A stretch of DNA of 64,000 bases from Desulfitobacterium sp038181555 (GCF_038181555.1 NZ_JBBWUA010000003.1:231202-295201); one strand, 5' to 3'; numbered from the stretch's first letter, positions 33,966-42,688 are shown. Numbers and translations are program-made. The notes: generated by a model from the sequence alone, not told the origin.

Positions 33966-34586
33966 ATGAATCACATGCATCATTGCAACCAACCAGATCA
34001 AAAGTTTCTAACCAAAATTGCCTTTTTAGATAGCAGGCAACGCGAGCATCTCATACCACCTGAAGCACTTATTAGCCAAATGCCCCTTCAAAACAATCAC
34101 ACCCTACTGGATATTGGCGCCGGTACAGGTTTTTTCACAATCCCTATGGCAGAAAGCACCTCTAACAAAGTGTACGCTTTAGATCCTGACGCACGTATGC
34201 TTAACGTTATTGAAGAAAAAGCAAAGGAAAAAGGACTTACAAATATTGAATTGATCCAAGATTATATTGAAAACATCCGCATTCAAAATAACAGTGTCGA
34301 TTTTGTTATGGCATCCTTAATACTCCACGAAGTAAGTTCACTTACAGAAGCACTCTCTATTATATTTGAGGTACTAAAAACAGGAGGGCACTTGTTCTGT
34401 CTGGAGTATGAAAAGGACGACTTAATAAACGAAGGGCCACCCATGTCGATTCGTATTGGTTCAGAGGACCTCGTAAAAACATTGTCACTAATTGGCTTTA
34501 AAATTGTGAAGAAGAGTAAAATTAATGATGCTATATATACAGTTTTAGCAGTTAAGCCCGTTGCCGCTCCTATTTCGTCAAGCTGA
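33966..34586 (+). CDS. Class I SAM-dependent methyltransferase
   Basis: 206 aa from the ATG at 33966, with GGGAGG upstream; the longer frame starting at 33930 would begin inside the operator. AdoMet motif I is TLLDIGAGTGFFTIPMA (about 44-60), the acidic loop ends VYALDPDARML, and the post-motif region is NSVDFVMASLILHEVS. The His-rich N-terminus MNHMHHCNQPDQKF is notable and could bind a metal. The acceptor substrate is unknown. Its proximity to the Rrf2 gene and the shared regulatory motif suggest a stress- or metal-linked small-molecule methylation. Confidence 0.82.
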   Translation: MNHMHHCNQPDQKFLTKIAFLDSRQREHLIPPEALISQMPLQNNHTLLDIGAGTGFFTIPMAESTSNKVYALDPDARMLNVIEEKAKEKGLTNIELIQDYIENIRIQNNSVDFVMASLILHEVSSLTEALSIIFEVLKTGGHLFCLEYEKDDLINEGPPMSIRIGSEDLVKTLSLIGFKIVKKSKINDAIYTVLAVKPVAAPISSS

Positions 34587-34599
34587 ACACAAGCAACCA

Positions 34600-34643
34600 A
34601 AAAAGCCCCGCCACCTGCGGATCAAGCCGACAGGTAGCGGGGC
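34600..34643 (-). terminator. Intrinsic terminator of rsgA
   Basis: The GC-rich hairpin has arms GCCCCGCCACCTG (34605-34617) and CAGGTAGCGGGGC (34631-34643). On the minus strand the hairpin is followed by TTTTTTGG, so it stops transcription from the rsgA gene ending at 34692. It may also slow + strand reading from the methyltransferase gene. Confidence 0.88.
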
Positions 34644-34691
34644 AGTATATTAATCTAGAGCAATGATTTAAGCAACGCATAATAGATTAGA

Positions 34692-35771
34692 TTACTTAAA
34701 ATTCTTCTTCTCTTTCAAAAACTTGCGTGCATTCTTCATTCCACCCATATCTTTGAACATTTCATTAAGCTTGACATTTTCGATCCCCCGGGAGTCCAAA
34801 CCATCATACTTAATTTCTTTCTTGAGTTTTAAATAGCTTTCGAATCTGTCTTTCGCCAAGAAACCGGAATTTATGGCCTCTAGTACGGCACAGTTTGGCT
34901 CATTAGTATGGGTGCAATCGCTAAAGCGACATTTTTGGGATAGCTCATCAATATCGGCAAAGGTTTTTGATAAATCGGCGCTTTCAATCCCGATTTCTCG
35001 CATTCCAGGGGTATCAATTACTACGCCACCATCCTGTAGAACAAACATCTCCCGACTGGTGGTGGTATGTCTTCCCTTGTCATCATTTCTAATTCCGCTG
35101 GTTTCAATAATATCTTCACCGATAAGTCTATTGATTAGGGTAGATTTCCCAACACCTGAAGAGCCAATAAAGGCAATAGTTTTCCCCCTGCCAATATAAC
35201 CTTTGACCGAGAGATAGCCATCCTCACTCAGACTTGAAGTGACAACAACATCCACTCCCATGGCCACAGCATCAAGCTCTGCCAACTTCTCAGGGAGATT
35301 AGGGCATAAATCGGCTTTGGTAAGCACGATAATCGGCATTGCCCCACTGTCCCAAGCGATTGCCAGGTAACGCTCAATTCTGCGAACATTAAAATCATTA
35401 TTGAGGGACATACAGATAAATACCTTATCTATATTGGCGGCGACCACTTGTTCAGCATTGGATGTCCCCGCAGCTTTTCTGACAAAAACACTTTTTCTTG
35501 TCAGAATATGGTGAATAATTGCCTTCCCTTCCCGATCTTGATTCCTGTCCACCATGACGAAATCGCCTACGGCAGGATAATCTGATACTCTCTTTACATC
35601 AAAGCGAAACTTTCCTGAAACCTCTGCGGTTAACTCACCATTTTCGGTTATAACCCTATAGAGGCCTTTAGATTGAGAAGCTATTCTCCCAATATACAGC
35701 CCCTCATATAGTGTAGATTCATTCACAAATCTTTCACTGAGTCCAATGTTTCCCATATCGATTTTACTCAA
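34692..35771 (-). CDS. rsgA: Ribosome small-subunit-dependent GTPase A
   Basis: 359 aa. It has an OB-fold N-domain (about 25-110), then a circularly permuted GTPase: G4 VLTKADL comes before G1 AFIGSSGVGKSTLINRL (about 198-214) and G3 VIDTPGMREIG. The C-terminal zinc finger is CRFSDCTHTNEPNCAVL (Cys-x5-Cys-x-His-x5-Cys spacing). RsgA checks late 30S assembly and helps release RbfA. The protein is complete. It is a single-gene unit after the van cluster, with its own terminator. This form is longer at the N-terminus than E. coli-type proteins, as often in Firmicutes. Confidence 0.95.
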   Translation of the reverse strand: MSKIDMGNIGLSERFVNESTLYEGLYIGRIASQSKGLYRVITENGELTAEVSGKFRFDVKRVSDYPAVGDFVMVDRNQDREGKAIIHHILTRKSVFVRKAAGTSNAEQVVAANIDKVFICMSLNNDFNVRRIERYLAIAWDSGAMPIIVLTKADLCPNLPEKLAELDAVAMGVDVVVTSSLSEDGYLSVKGYIGRGKTIAFIGSSGVGKSTLINRLIGEDIIETSGIRNDDKGRHTTTSREMFVLQDGGVVIDTPGMREIGIESADLSKTFADIDELSQKCRFSDCTHTNEPNCAVLEAINSGFLAKDRFESYLKLKKEIKYDGLDSRGIENVKLNEMFKDMGGMKNARKFLKEKKNFK

Positions 35772-35814
35772 TTCTTATTTTCCTCCTAAAAGCTGTTTGT
35801 TACCATGCCTTTAT

Positions 35815-35850
35815 GGGAGGTTTATACTCGATTATTCGTATACGCCTCCC
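35815..35850. repeat. Long inverted repeat between vanX and rsgA
   Basis: GGGAGG-TTTATAC (35815-35827) and GTATACG-CCTCCC (35838-35850) pair over 11 of 13 positions around a 10-base loop. No U-tract follows on either strand, so it is a poor terminator. It could be an operator or RNA element in front of rsgA or at the 3' end of the van transcript. The rest of 35772-36071 shows nothing I recognise. Confidence 0.5.
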
Positions 35851-36071
35851 TTAACTACAATATCCATTAATCTATTTAACATAAACAACAGCTCCTTCAA
35901 TCAATTTTCATGATCCGACTTACTATAACCATTGGCCTAAGACCACACAAACATTATAAACTGAATTCCTTATTCAAACAATTCATCTCCTCTAATTCTG
36001 GACGATATTAGCGTTCGACACCCCAAGTCACCTTATTTTATTCAAAAGCAACTGTCGGGTACCACTGTAAA

Positions 36072-36680
36072 CTAGGTGATGGGGAAATCAAAATAGGTGT
36101 CTGGATAAGGTTCGTGTTTCAGTGTGTAATGCCACCACTCGCAAGGGAATGGGACAAAACCGCAGGCCTCCATGATCGAACACAGATATTGGCGGTTTCT
36201 CGCTTCCACTTTCCCGATTTCTTTTGCTCCATGATGGGAGATTGAATCCATCAAATCAAAGCTACCCCCCATACGCAGAAGTGTCTCATCAGCTAAATGA
36301 TAAAGGGTTAAATCTATTGCGCTGCCCCGACTGTGGCCAGACTTAGCAGCCACATATCCTTTTTCAACGATCTCGGCTCTCCCCAGATTCGGATAGTGCT
36401 TACCCTTTGTCCGGCCATCTTCCGGCTGCTTGGACCAGCGTAGAAAACTATCGACAGCGCTTTGCGGGCGATAACCATCCCATAGCAGCAGACCAAAGCC
36501 CAAGGATGCCGCCTTATCTCGAGCGTTTTCTAGGCTTGAACACAATGCTCTTGAACCAACAATTCGATTGACTGCATATCCTTCTACGGGCTTGCCGGTA
36601 AAATTATCCCAGGTGGCATATTTAGCGTCCCAGCGTATTCCGGCTACAAATTCGTCGACATAGACAAAACTACTATTCAT
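36072..36680 (-). CDS. vanX: D-Ala-D-Ala dipeptidase VanX
   Basis: 202 aa from the ATG at 36680, seven bases after AAGGAA and one base into the ligase stop; this equals the length of enterococcal VanX. Zinc ligands fall at the VanX numbers: His116 and Asp123 in SGHSRGSAIDLTL, and His184 in EWWHYTL, with catalytic Glu181 and Arg71 in GYRPQ. It is a cytoplasmic zinc dipeptidase that destroys D-Ala-D-Ala so that only D-Ala-D-Lac enters the wall. It is the last gene of vanW-ligase-vanX. No lesion is seen. Confidence 0.95.
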   Translation of the reverse strand: MNSSFVYVDEFVAGIRWDAKYATWDNFTGKPVEGYAVNRIVGSRALCSSLENARDKAASLGFGLLLWDGYRPQSAVDSFLRWSKQPEDGRTKGKHYPNLGRAEIVEKGYVAAKSGHSRGSAIDLTLYHLADETLLRMGGSFDLMDSISHHGAKEIGKVEARNRQYLCSIMEACGFVPFPCEWWHYTLKHEPYPDTYFDFPIT

Positions 36681-37717
36681 CACGTTCTTCCTTTCAAAGT
36701 CAAGGACACAAGCTGGTCGATCACCTCGGCAAAGTCCAACCCGGCAGCAGCCACCATGCGTGGATAACGGCTGTACGAGGTCATTCCGGGCAAGGTATTA
36801 ACCTCGTTAAGAATTACTTTGCCATCTTCCTGCAAGAACATATCCACCCGGGCAAGTCCCCTGCATCCCAAAGCGCGAAATATCGCTTTGGCTGTCTCCT
36901 GAACACGCTGACGCGCCTGGTCCGGAATGTCAGCGGGAACAATTATCGTAGAATTCTCGGAACCCTTTTCAGGTTCATTCTCCTGATGGATTCTGAAAAA
37001 ACCTTGGGATAGCAGAATTTGGTCTACCTCGCCGGCAATTAAGTCCCTATCGTTACCTAAGATCGCACAGCCTACCTCACTGCCGACAACTGCTTCTTCG
37101 ATCAATACCTTCGAGTCATACTGTCTAGCAATTTTCACCGCCCTCAACAATTCCTCTTTGTCACCTACTTTGGTGACCCCAAAGGATGAACCCGAACGGG
37201 CCGGCTTAACAAAAACAGGGTAAATAAACTCCTCGGCATCCAAACTATCGTTAGTCGTGATCGTCGAGAACTTTGGCGTAGCAATTCCGGCATTTGCCGC
37301 CACGATATAAGCAAGGGATTTGTCCATACACAAAGCAGAGCTTTGGATGTCGCAGCCTACATAAGGGATGCCGGAAAGTTCCAACAAACCTTGCATCGCT
37401 CCATCCTCGCCAAGTTTGCCATGCAGAACGGGAAAAACCATATCCAAACGGATTGTTTTGTACTGTCCTTGCTCCAGAACAAGCAACCCATGTATGCTTC
37501 GGTCCGGTGATAGCATAACCGAAAGGCAACTGCCGTTTTCCCAATTTGCCTCAGGAAAGTGACAAAGCTTCCAAACACCACTTTGGGTAATACCGATATA
37601 GAACGGTTCATATTTTTCCAAGTCAAGGTTCTTCGCGACCTCGTGGGCAGATTTTACTGAGACGGGATGCTCTTCGGAACAGCCTCCGAAGATAATTGCG
37701 ATTTTTAACTTAGCCAT
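36680..37717 (-). CDS. vanI: D-alanine--D-lactate ligase (VanI/VanA type)
   Basis: 345 aa from the ATG at 37717, eight bases after AAAGGAG; an earlier ATG (37741) overlaps the vanW stop and lacks a site. IAIIFGGCSEEHPVSVKSA opens the ATP-grasp fold. The omega-loop GFFRIHQENEPEKGSEN places His at residue 244, the position of the VanA His244 that favours D-lactate over D-alanine. Metal and ATP residues sit in VILNEVNTLPGMTSYSRYP. It makes the depsipeptide that vancomycin does not bind. The symbol follows the vanI type I recall from Desulfitobacterium; ligase subtype should be confirmed by phylogeny. No vanH lies in the window. Confidence 0.9.
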   Translation of the reverse strand: MAKLKIAIIFGGCSEEHPVSVKSAHEVAKNLDLEKYEPFYIGITQSGVWKLCHFPEANWENGSCLSVMLSPDRSIHGLLVLEQGQYKTIRLDMVFPVLHGKLGEDGAMQGLLELSGIPYVGCDIQSSALCMDKSLAYIVAANAGIATPKFSTITTNDSLDAEEFIYPVFVKPARSGSSFGVTKVGDKEELLRAVKIARQYDSKVLIEEAVVGSEVGCAILGNDRDLIAGEVDQILLSQGFFRIHQENEPEKGSENSTIIVPADIPDQARQRVQETAKAIFRALGCRGLARVDMFLQEDGKVILNEVNTLPGMTSYSRYPRMVAAAGLDFAEVIDQLVSLTLKGRT

Positions 37718-37737
37718 GCATTTTCTCCTTTCAAATT

Positions 37738-38574
37738 TCAAACATTGATTGGGGGTCCTTCATTGATAGGGGTTCCTTCCGGAAGTGGATACCCGATTTC
37801 GAATACATCTGTATAAAGTAGATTTTCAGAAATGGGTTGTTGGGATTTGTTGTCGATCACCTGTCGACAAACTGAAACCCGCTCGAAAATTTTCTCCTCT
37901 TTTCGGAAAAAGCTCTTATCCCGATTGATGACTTCATAACTATACCCGTTGGCTTGACCCACCAAAATCCGGCCATACATATACGGACCATCGATGGCTA
38001 ATTCGATTTGGAAGGTAAGGCTGGTATCGTTTTTGACCTTTAAATCCAACCACCCTTCGTGGATTGTTGCGTCCACACCATCCGGTTCATCTTCATCAGG
38101 CGAAGGAAAATCCTTAATTTCATGAGGATGTCGTTCGACGATCGTGAGGGGAGCATGCAGAAACAGCCAGAACAGCAAGTTGCTGAGGTGACACAAACCA
38201 CCCCCCGGAACCGTGACTAATTCGTCATTGACCACGCACAAACCATCCTTATAGCGTTGATTTTTCTCGGCATGTCTCACCCGCTGCCAAAACGAAAATG
38301 TTTCACCAGGGCAGATTAATAAGCCATTGAGAGGCTCGGCAGCAAGACGCAGATTGAACACCTTGTTCTCCTGATATTTCATATCGAAGCCGGTGTTTTC
38401 ATTGAGAAGCTTTGACTTGGTCTCATAGATGCAGAAAGGCAAAAACTCCGAAGCCTTTGTTTTGGCATAGTGGTTTGAGTCAAAGTCCATCTTTGTATAA
38501 AAAAATAGCTTTCTTTGGGCCTTGCGGATTGGTAGCAAGAATGGAAACAGCTGGGTAATCCTTTTCCTTTTCAT
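37738..38574 (-). CDS. vanW: VanW family protein
   Basis: 278 aa. VanW signatures are visible: NLRLAAEPLNGLLICPGETFSFWQRV (about 75-100), VVNDELVTVPGGGLCHLSNLLFWLFLHAPL (about 113-142) and ERHPHEIKDFP. There is no clear signal peptide. The biochemical role is unknown; VanW is an accessory of VanB-type and related clusters. Here it is first in the vanW-ligase-vanX unit, preceded by a triple (A/T)TAAG repeat with 11-bp period that is probably a VanR site. AAAGGGG lies before the ATG. Confidence 0.9.
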   Translation of the reverse strand: MKRKRITQLFPFLLPIRKAQRKLFFYTKMDFDSNHYAKTKASEFLPFCIYETKSKLLNENTGFDMKYQENKVFNLRLAAEPLNGLLICPGETFSFWQRVRHAEKNQRYKDGLCVVNDELVTVPGGGLCHLSNLLFWLFLHAPLTIVERHPHEIKDFPSPDEDEPDGVDATIHEGWLDLKVKNDTSLTFQIELAIDGPYMYGRILVGQANGYSYEVINRDKSFFRKEEKIFERVSVCRQVIDNKSQQPISENLLYTDVFEIGYPLPEGTPINEGPPINV

Positions 38575-38663
38575 TTGAGAAACCCCTTTCAGGAATATAA
38601 AAGCCTGTCCGATTCGACAGTTTCAATCTTACCGAAATCAGGCAGGCGATGTTGGAACTTTCC

Positions 38664-38690
38664 CTTATGAAATTCTTATTATTTTCTTAT
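38664..38690 (-). promoter_or_regulatory. VanR-box candidate before vanW (three repeats)
   Basis: Three ATAAG units on the minus strand begin exactly 11 bp apart (38690, 38679, 38668) with 6-bp spacers, right after the vanY stop. The same pattern occurs at three other van promoters. A weak -10 TAAGAT lies at 38625-38630. One helical turn spacing fits tandem binding of an OmpR/PhoB-type regulator on one DNA face. Confidence 0.65.
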
Positions 38691-38697
38691 GATGGAC

Positions 38698-39744
38698 TTA
38701 TTCTTTTCCCAAGCTGTTGTACAAGCTGCTGTACAGAGCTACAGCATCCGTGAAATTATACTGTTCTGAATAATGATCCCCCTTAGCACCGGCTGTAATG
38801 AGCATGTATTCCTCTTTGCCCACCTTAGCGAGACTCGCCAGACAGAGACCGGCCTCGTTCGTATATCCGGTTTTCCCCCCCGTAATTTCCCCACCCCGAA
38901 TGTTTTGTTGGCTGAGTTCTTCAAATATGGTACTGTAAAGAGTTATCCCGTTAGGGTGCTTATTCGTTGGTGGTATGGAATGACGGGAGGAAGCGAAAAT
39001 CTCCCGGTAAGTGTCATTCTGCAAGGCATAGCTGAGGAGAATAGCCAGATCTTTGACTGTTGTGTAATGGTTTTTATGATGAAGTCCGGTAGCGTTTTCA
39101 AAATGGGTATTCCTCATGCCCAGATCGGCCGCTTTCTGATTCATAAGTGCTACAAAATCCTGCTCCGATCCCGAAATCTTCTCAGCAAGCCCGATACAGC
39201 ATTCCGCGCCACTGGGTAGCATTACACCATATAAGAGATCGATTGCCCTGACCTGCTCACCCGGTTGGAATCCGGCCATGGATGCATCCGCTTCATACAT
39301 TCCCTGAAAGGCCGAGTGGTTTAATCTGACTTTTTCCCTCAGATCAGGTAGATTCTCCATGGCTACCAGGGCTGTCATCATTTTAGTCAAAGAAGCAGGA
39401 TAGATTTTTTCTTCGCTGTTTTTCTGCAGCTGAATACTGTAATCCTCGATCCGGACAAGAATCGCATTAGAGCTTTTCAACTTATCAGGAGATATGATAA
39501 CAACAGGATCGGTTTTTTCTTTTGATGGAGGAATAGATCCTGTTCTGTCTTCATTAGCATTGGTGCTTAACCCTAAAGAAGAATATGACGTGGTTTTAGC
39601 GTCATACTTTTCTTCGAATAGGGTAAGAATTCCTGAACTCAGGTCGGCCTTGTATACAAAAACTATAAGGATAACCAACAGCGAAAGTGTTACTACTCGG
39701 CTTATCCCTGACTTTTTCTTTTTTGCTTTCCGGACCAAAATCAA
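38698..39744 (-). CDS. vanY: Serine D,D-carboxypeptidase (S11 family, VanY-like role)
   Basis: 348 aa starting with TTG at 39744 (or TTG at 39738, better spaced after AAGGAG). Residues 13-32 form an uncleaved signal/anchor. The penicillin-binding S11 motifs are SxxK in YPASLTKMMTAL (about 115-126) and KTG in GGKTGYTNEAGLC (about 288-300). The central SxN is SGA (MLPSGAECC), lacking the usual Asn. It would trim terminal D-Ala from pentapeptides outside the membrane, as PBP-like VanY proteins of some van clusters do. It has its own upstream VanR-box candidate and stops 8 bp before the vanW box. Confidence 0.82.
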   Translation of the reverse strand: MILVRKAKKKKSGISRVVTLSLLVILIVFVYKADLSSGILTLFEEKYDAKTTSYSSLGLSTNANEDRTGSIPPSKEKTDPVVIISPDKLKSSNAILVRIEDYSIQLQKNSEEKIYPASLTKMMTALVAMENLPDLREKVRLNHSAFQGMYEADASMAGFQPGEQVRAIDLLYGVMLPSGAECCIGLAEKISGSEQDFVALMNQKAADLGMRNTHFENATGLHHKNHYTTVKDLAILLSYALQNDTYREIFASSRHSIPPTNKHPNGITLYSTIFEELSQQNIRGGEITGGKTGYTNEAGLCLASLAKVGKEEYMLITAGAKGDHYSEQYNFTDAVALYSSLYNSLGKE

Positions 39745-39807
39745 CAGCTCCTTATCCTGTGCTGATAATATTCAACCACAGAACAAGAAACGATGTCTGA
39801 ATTCCAG

Positions 39808-39834
39808 CTTAGGAAGTCCTTAAGATTTCCTTAT
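39808..39834 (-). promoter_or_regulatory. VanR-box candidate before vanY (three repeats)
   Basis: Minus-strand units ATAAG, TTAAG and CTAAG start at 39834, 39823 and 39812, exactly 11 bp apart. They lie about 65 bp before the vanY start. TATTAT further down could be the -10. The layout matches the boxes at vanW, vanZ and vanR. Confidence 0.65.
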
Positions 39835-39876
39835 CCCGGTATGAGGAATTTAAAATTAAGGAGAAAATCACCCTAT

Positions 39877-39920
39877 CTTAAGGTTTTATTAAGGCATTAC
39901 ATTTTTCAATAGCCTATAAT
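39877..39920 (+). promoter_or_regulatory. VanR-box candidate and -10 of vanZ (two repeats)
   Basis: TTAAG-GTTTTA-TTAAG (39878-39893) gives two units with the 11-bp period, placed over the expected -35 position. TATAAT (39915-39920) follows. No -35 consensus is present, as expected for an activator-dependent promoter. The start codon GTG is at 39951 behind CGGAGGT. Confidence 0.7.
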
Positions 39921-39950
39921 AAACAAATCATTGTCAACGGAGGTGCTTTA

Positions 39951-40679
39951 GTGTTCAGTATGATTGTCATGTTTATGCTAAGGTTTATTATAGCGTCGCT
40001 TACCTGGTTTATCTGCACTTTGCCATTTTTGATTCCCTATTATATCCTCCTCAACTCTCAGGGTAAGAAGATGGGCTATAAACTGTCAATTGAACATATT
40101 GTAGGTGCTTGTATCTTCATCTACTATCTTACTGGGGTGCTGAGTCTTACGGGTATTCCTTCCCTAACGGATATTGTTGCGAACAGCTTTGGGGTAATTA
40201 CACCAAGAGGGTTTAACTTTCCACCGGCTGAGATTAATCTGATTCCATTGTATTGGCTGACAGAAGGCATTCGCCCCTATATTGAAAATATAGTGCTTTT
40301 TATTCCCCTTGGCTTGATGCTTCCCTGTATTTGGAACAGGTATGAAGTGTTATGGCGAACGGCATTATCCGGTCTGACACTTTCTTTGCTCATAGAATTG
40401 AGCCAATTATTCAATAGCAGAATAACGGATTTAGATGATTTACTGATGAATACTCTCGGAGCCGTGATCGGCTGGCTGATTTTCAAACTGCTGCAAGAAC
40501 AATTAGCCAAAATACAGGCTAAGGTTGCTGTTCAAAATGCCCCTAGCTATAAAATCCCCTTGCTCCTTCGTGCCGAGGTATGGTTCTATCTGACCGGAGC
40601 ATTCGCCGGTATGTCCTTAGTTTTTTACCCATTTTTAAGGCCTTTCCTTCACCCGATTTTAAAGTACTTGATTTTTTAG
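39951..40679 (+). CDS. vanZ: VanZ family membrane protein
   Basis: 242 aa starting with GTG after CGGAGGTGCTTTA. About five membrane helices are present. The VanZ-family core is EINLIPLYWL, ENIVLFIPLGLMLPCIWNR, SLLIELSQLF and DLDDLLMNTLGAVIGWLIF (about 85-180). In enterococci VanZ gives teicoplanin resistance by an unclear mechanism. It is the only gene of the cluster on the + strand and ends facing vanS. Its promoter carries the same 11-bp-period repeats as the other units. Confidence 0.9.
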   Translation: MFSMIVMFMLRFIIASLTWFICTLPFLIPYYILLNSQGKKMGYKLSIEHIVGACIFIYYLTGVLSLTGIPSLTDIVANSFGVITPRGFNFPPAEINLIPLYWLTEGIRPYIENIVLFIPLGLMLPCIWNRYEVLWRTALSGLTLSLLIELSQLFNSRITDLDDLLMNTLGAVIGWLIFKLLQEQLAKIQAKVAVQNAPSYKIPLLLRAEVWFYLTGAFAGMSLVFYPFLRPFLHPILKYLIF

Positions 40680-40692
40680 GCCTATTGATGGC

Positions 40693-40778
40693 AGGCAGTT
40701 CAATAACTGCCTATCCTTCAAAATTTAATTTTAAAGGGGCATTGCTAACAACTCTAAAAGTCATTAGCAATGCCCCTT
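40693..40778. terminator. Two hairpins between convergent vanZ and vanS
   Basis: A first hairpin AGGCAGTT-CAAT-AACTGCCT (40693-40712) is followed by a perfect 15-bp inverted repeat, AAGGGGCATTGCTAA with TTAGCAATGCCCCTT (40734-40748 and 40764-40778). The second ends two bases from the vanS stop and is the main bidirectional terminator. T-rich sequence (AATTTAATTTT) on the left gives a U-tract partner for the minus strand only in part. Confidence 0.75.
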
Positions 40779-40780
40779 GC

Positions 40781-41926
40781 TTACTTCTGCGGAAGCACGA
40801 CAGTAAATACTGTCTTTCCGGTATTGCTTTGCACGGAAATAGTGCCGCTATGGGCGTTGACGATTTCTTTGGCAATAGCCAGTCCCAGCCCGGCACCGCC
40901 TGTATGGGTGGAACGAGAGGTGTCCAATCGAAAGAATTTCTCAAAGATGGTTTCCAGTTTTTCGGGTGGGATAGGGTTACCTTGATTGGTAAAGGTGATT
41001 ACAATATTTCCAGCCTGCTCACCAGCGGAAATAGCGATGACGCTGTTTTCATAGCTATAAGCGATGGCATTTTTCAGGATGTTATTGAACACACGGGCGA
41101 GCTTATCTCCATCTCCCCAGAGAGTGAGGTGGTCAGGAACATTGACTGACATCTGTTTTCCTTGGGGACTCAGCATTGGATAGAATTCGTCTGCTATCTG
41201 TTGGAGCATAAATAGTAAATTGATCTTTTCCTTATTCAAAACGATCGTTTGCAGATTAAATCTAGTGATCTCAAAAAATTCATTGATAAGCTGCTCTAAG
41301 CGATAAGCCTTTTCCAAGGTTATGCCCACATATTTTGCCTTCTGTTCAGGGGGCATATCCGGAGCTTCAGCCAGAAGACTTAAGTAGCCGATCACGGAGG
41401 TCAGTGGTGTTTTTATATCATGGGCTAAGTATACGACTAAATCATTTTTGCGTTGCTCAGCCTCCAGGGCGGCTTTCTTTTGCTTTTCCAAATTGGTTTT
41501 GATTTGATTGAGCTTTTTTTCCATAAAATCTAATTCCGGTGACAAAATGATCTCCGCGTCCGATTCTTGGGTAAGCTTATCCATGCCAGTGCTGATTTCA
41601 TCAAAGTATTTTGTGAACCAAGATATCGAAAAGCGAAAAAGGATCACCAAAAAGATGAGGATTACCAGAAAAAGAATCATGTCCAAATTGTTGCGAATCA
41701 CCAACTGATAGATTGTATGTGCCTCCCAATCGCGAAAACGAAAAGAGTCCATGAGAAAGCCGACGATAAGATCACCGATCTCTCCCCGTAAAAGAATACG
41801 CAAGAGATAAACAGAAACGACGGCGGCAACTGTAATCAGAAGCATTTGCCAAAATACTTTCCTTTTTAATCTCGAATAGTCATTTTTCCTTATATCACTT
41901 TCTCTTATATCGCTCTTACTTTTCAA
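40781..41926 (-). CDS. vanS: VanS sensor histidine kinase
   Basis: About 381 aa from a TTG at 41926 that overlaps the vanR end by 11 bp; the longest frame starts at an ATG at 41983, deep inside vanR and less likely. Two membrane helices (about 20-40 and 75-95) bracket a short outer loop. The kinase core has the phospho-His in YLAHDIKTPLTSVIGYL, N-box NNILKNAIAYSY, then GGAGLGLAIAKEIVNAH. The short sensor loop is like VanS of VanA-type systems. It senses the antibiotic or wall damage and phosphorylates VanR. A tandem repeat near the start encodes SDIRESDIRKND. Confidence 0.9.
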   Translation of the reverse strand: MKSKSDIRESDIRKNDYSRLKRKVFWQMLLITVAAVVSVYLLRILLRGEIGDLIVGFLMDSFRFRDWEAHTIYQLVIRNNLDMILFLVILIFLVILFRFSISWFTKYFDEISTGMDKLTQESDAEIILSPELDFMEKKLNQIKTNLEKQKKAALEAEQRKNDLVVYLAHDIKTPLTSVIGYLSLLAEAPDMPPEQKAKYVGITLEKAYRLEQLINEFFEITRFNLQTIVLNKEKINLLFMLQQIADEFYPMLSPQGKQMSVNVPDHLTLWGDGDKLARVFNNILKNAIAYSYENSVIAISAGEQAGNIVITFTNQGNPIPPEKLETIFEKFFRLDTSRSTHTGGAGLGLAIAKEIVNAHSGTISVQSNTGKTVFTVVLPQK

Positions 41927-42623
41927 CCTTATAACCAACTCCCCAGACGGTTTTAATATATTTTGGATGCTCGGCATTATCACCCATTTTTTCCCGCAGA
42001 TGACGGATATGGACCATTACCGTATTATTGCTGTTGGTGAAATATTTGTCGCCCCAGACCTCTTGGAATAATTCTTCGGATCTGACCACCCTGCCGCGAT
42101 GCAAGCAAAGGTACCAAAGTATGGCAAACTCCGTAGGAGTGAGAGCTAGCTTCTTCTCATTCAGGGTACATTCATGGGTATTCATGTCCAAGACTAAACC
42201 AGAAAAAGCAATTACATGCTCTTCCCTGTTTTGCTCAGTGGAATTGTATTTGGTAAACCTCCGCAGCTGTGCCTTGACACGGGCAATCAGCTCCAAAGGA
42301 CGAAAGGGCTTGGTGATATAGTCATCCGCACCTAAGGTCAGCCCGGTAATCTTATCGATTTCTTCTTCCTTTGCGGTCAGCATAATCACGGGAAAATTAT
42401 GCTTTTCCCGGATTTGCTGACAGATTGAAAAGCCATCAATATCGGGAAGCATGACATCCAAAATGGCCAGGTCTAGTTTTTCGTTTGCAATACACTCAAG
42501 GGCATCCTTGCCCTGATAAAATTTAAAGATAGTATAGTTCTCATTTTTTAAATAAACTTCAACCAAATCGGCAATAGCTTGTTCATCATCAACTACTAAA
42601 ATATTGCCAGCCAATCGCGTCAC
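41916..42623 (-). CDS. vanR: VanR response regulator (OmpR family)
   Basis: 235 aa from a GTG at 42623, or 232 aa from a TTG at 42614, which sits better behind AAGGTGA and gives the normal N-terminus AGNILVVDDEQAIADL. The receiver domain has Asp in LDLAILDVMLPDIDGF (residue 56 from GTG). The winged-helix output domain ends VRHLREKMGDNAEHPKYIKTVWGVGYKVEK. It would activate the vanZ, vanY and vanW units and itself by binding direct (A/T)TAAG repeats. The triple repeat in front of vanR supports autoactivation. Confidence 0.93.
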   Translation of the reverse strand: MTRLAGNILVVDDEQAIADLVEVYLKNENYTIFKFYQGKDALECIANEKLDLAILDVMLPDIDGFSICQQIREKHNFPVIMLTAKEEEIDKITGLTLGADDYITKPFRPLELIARVKAQLRRFTKYNSTEQNREEHVIAFSGLVLDMNTHECTLNEKKLALTPTEFAILWYLCLHRGRVVRSEELFQEVWGDKYFTNSNNTVMVHIRHLREKMGDNAEHPKYIKTVWGVGYKVEK

Positions 42624-42688
42624 CTTCTCTCTAGTAATTATACCCCATTTATTATACTGCGAAGCACAAACTCATTTTATAGAATTTA

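Noticed and set aside
40580..41149. A 189-codon + strand frame across the end of vanZ and opposite vanS
   Set aside because: It crosses the vanZ stop and the bidirectional terminator and mirrors conserved kinase motifs.
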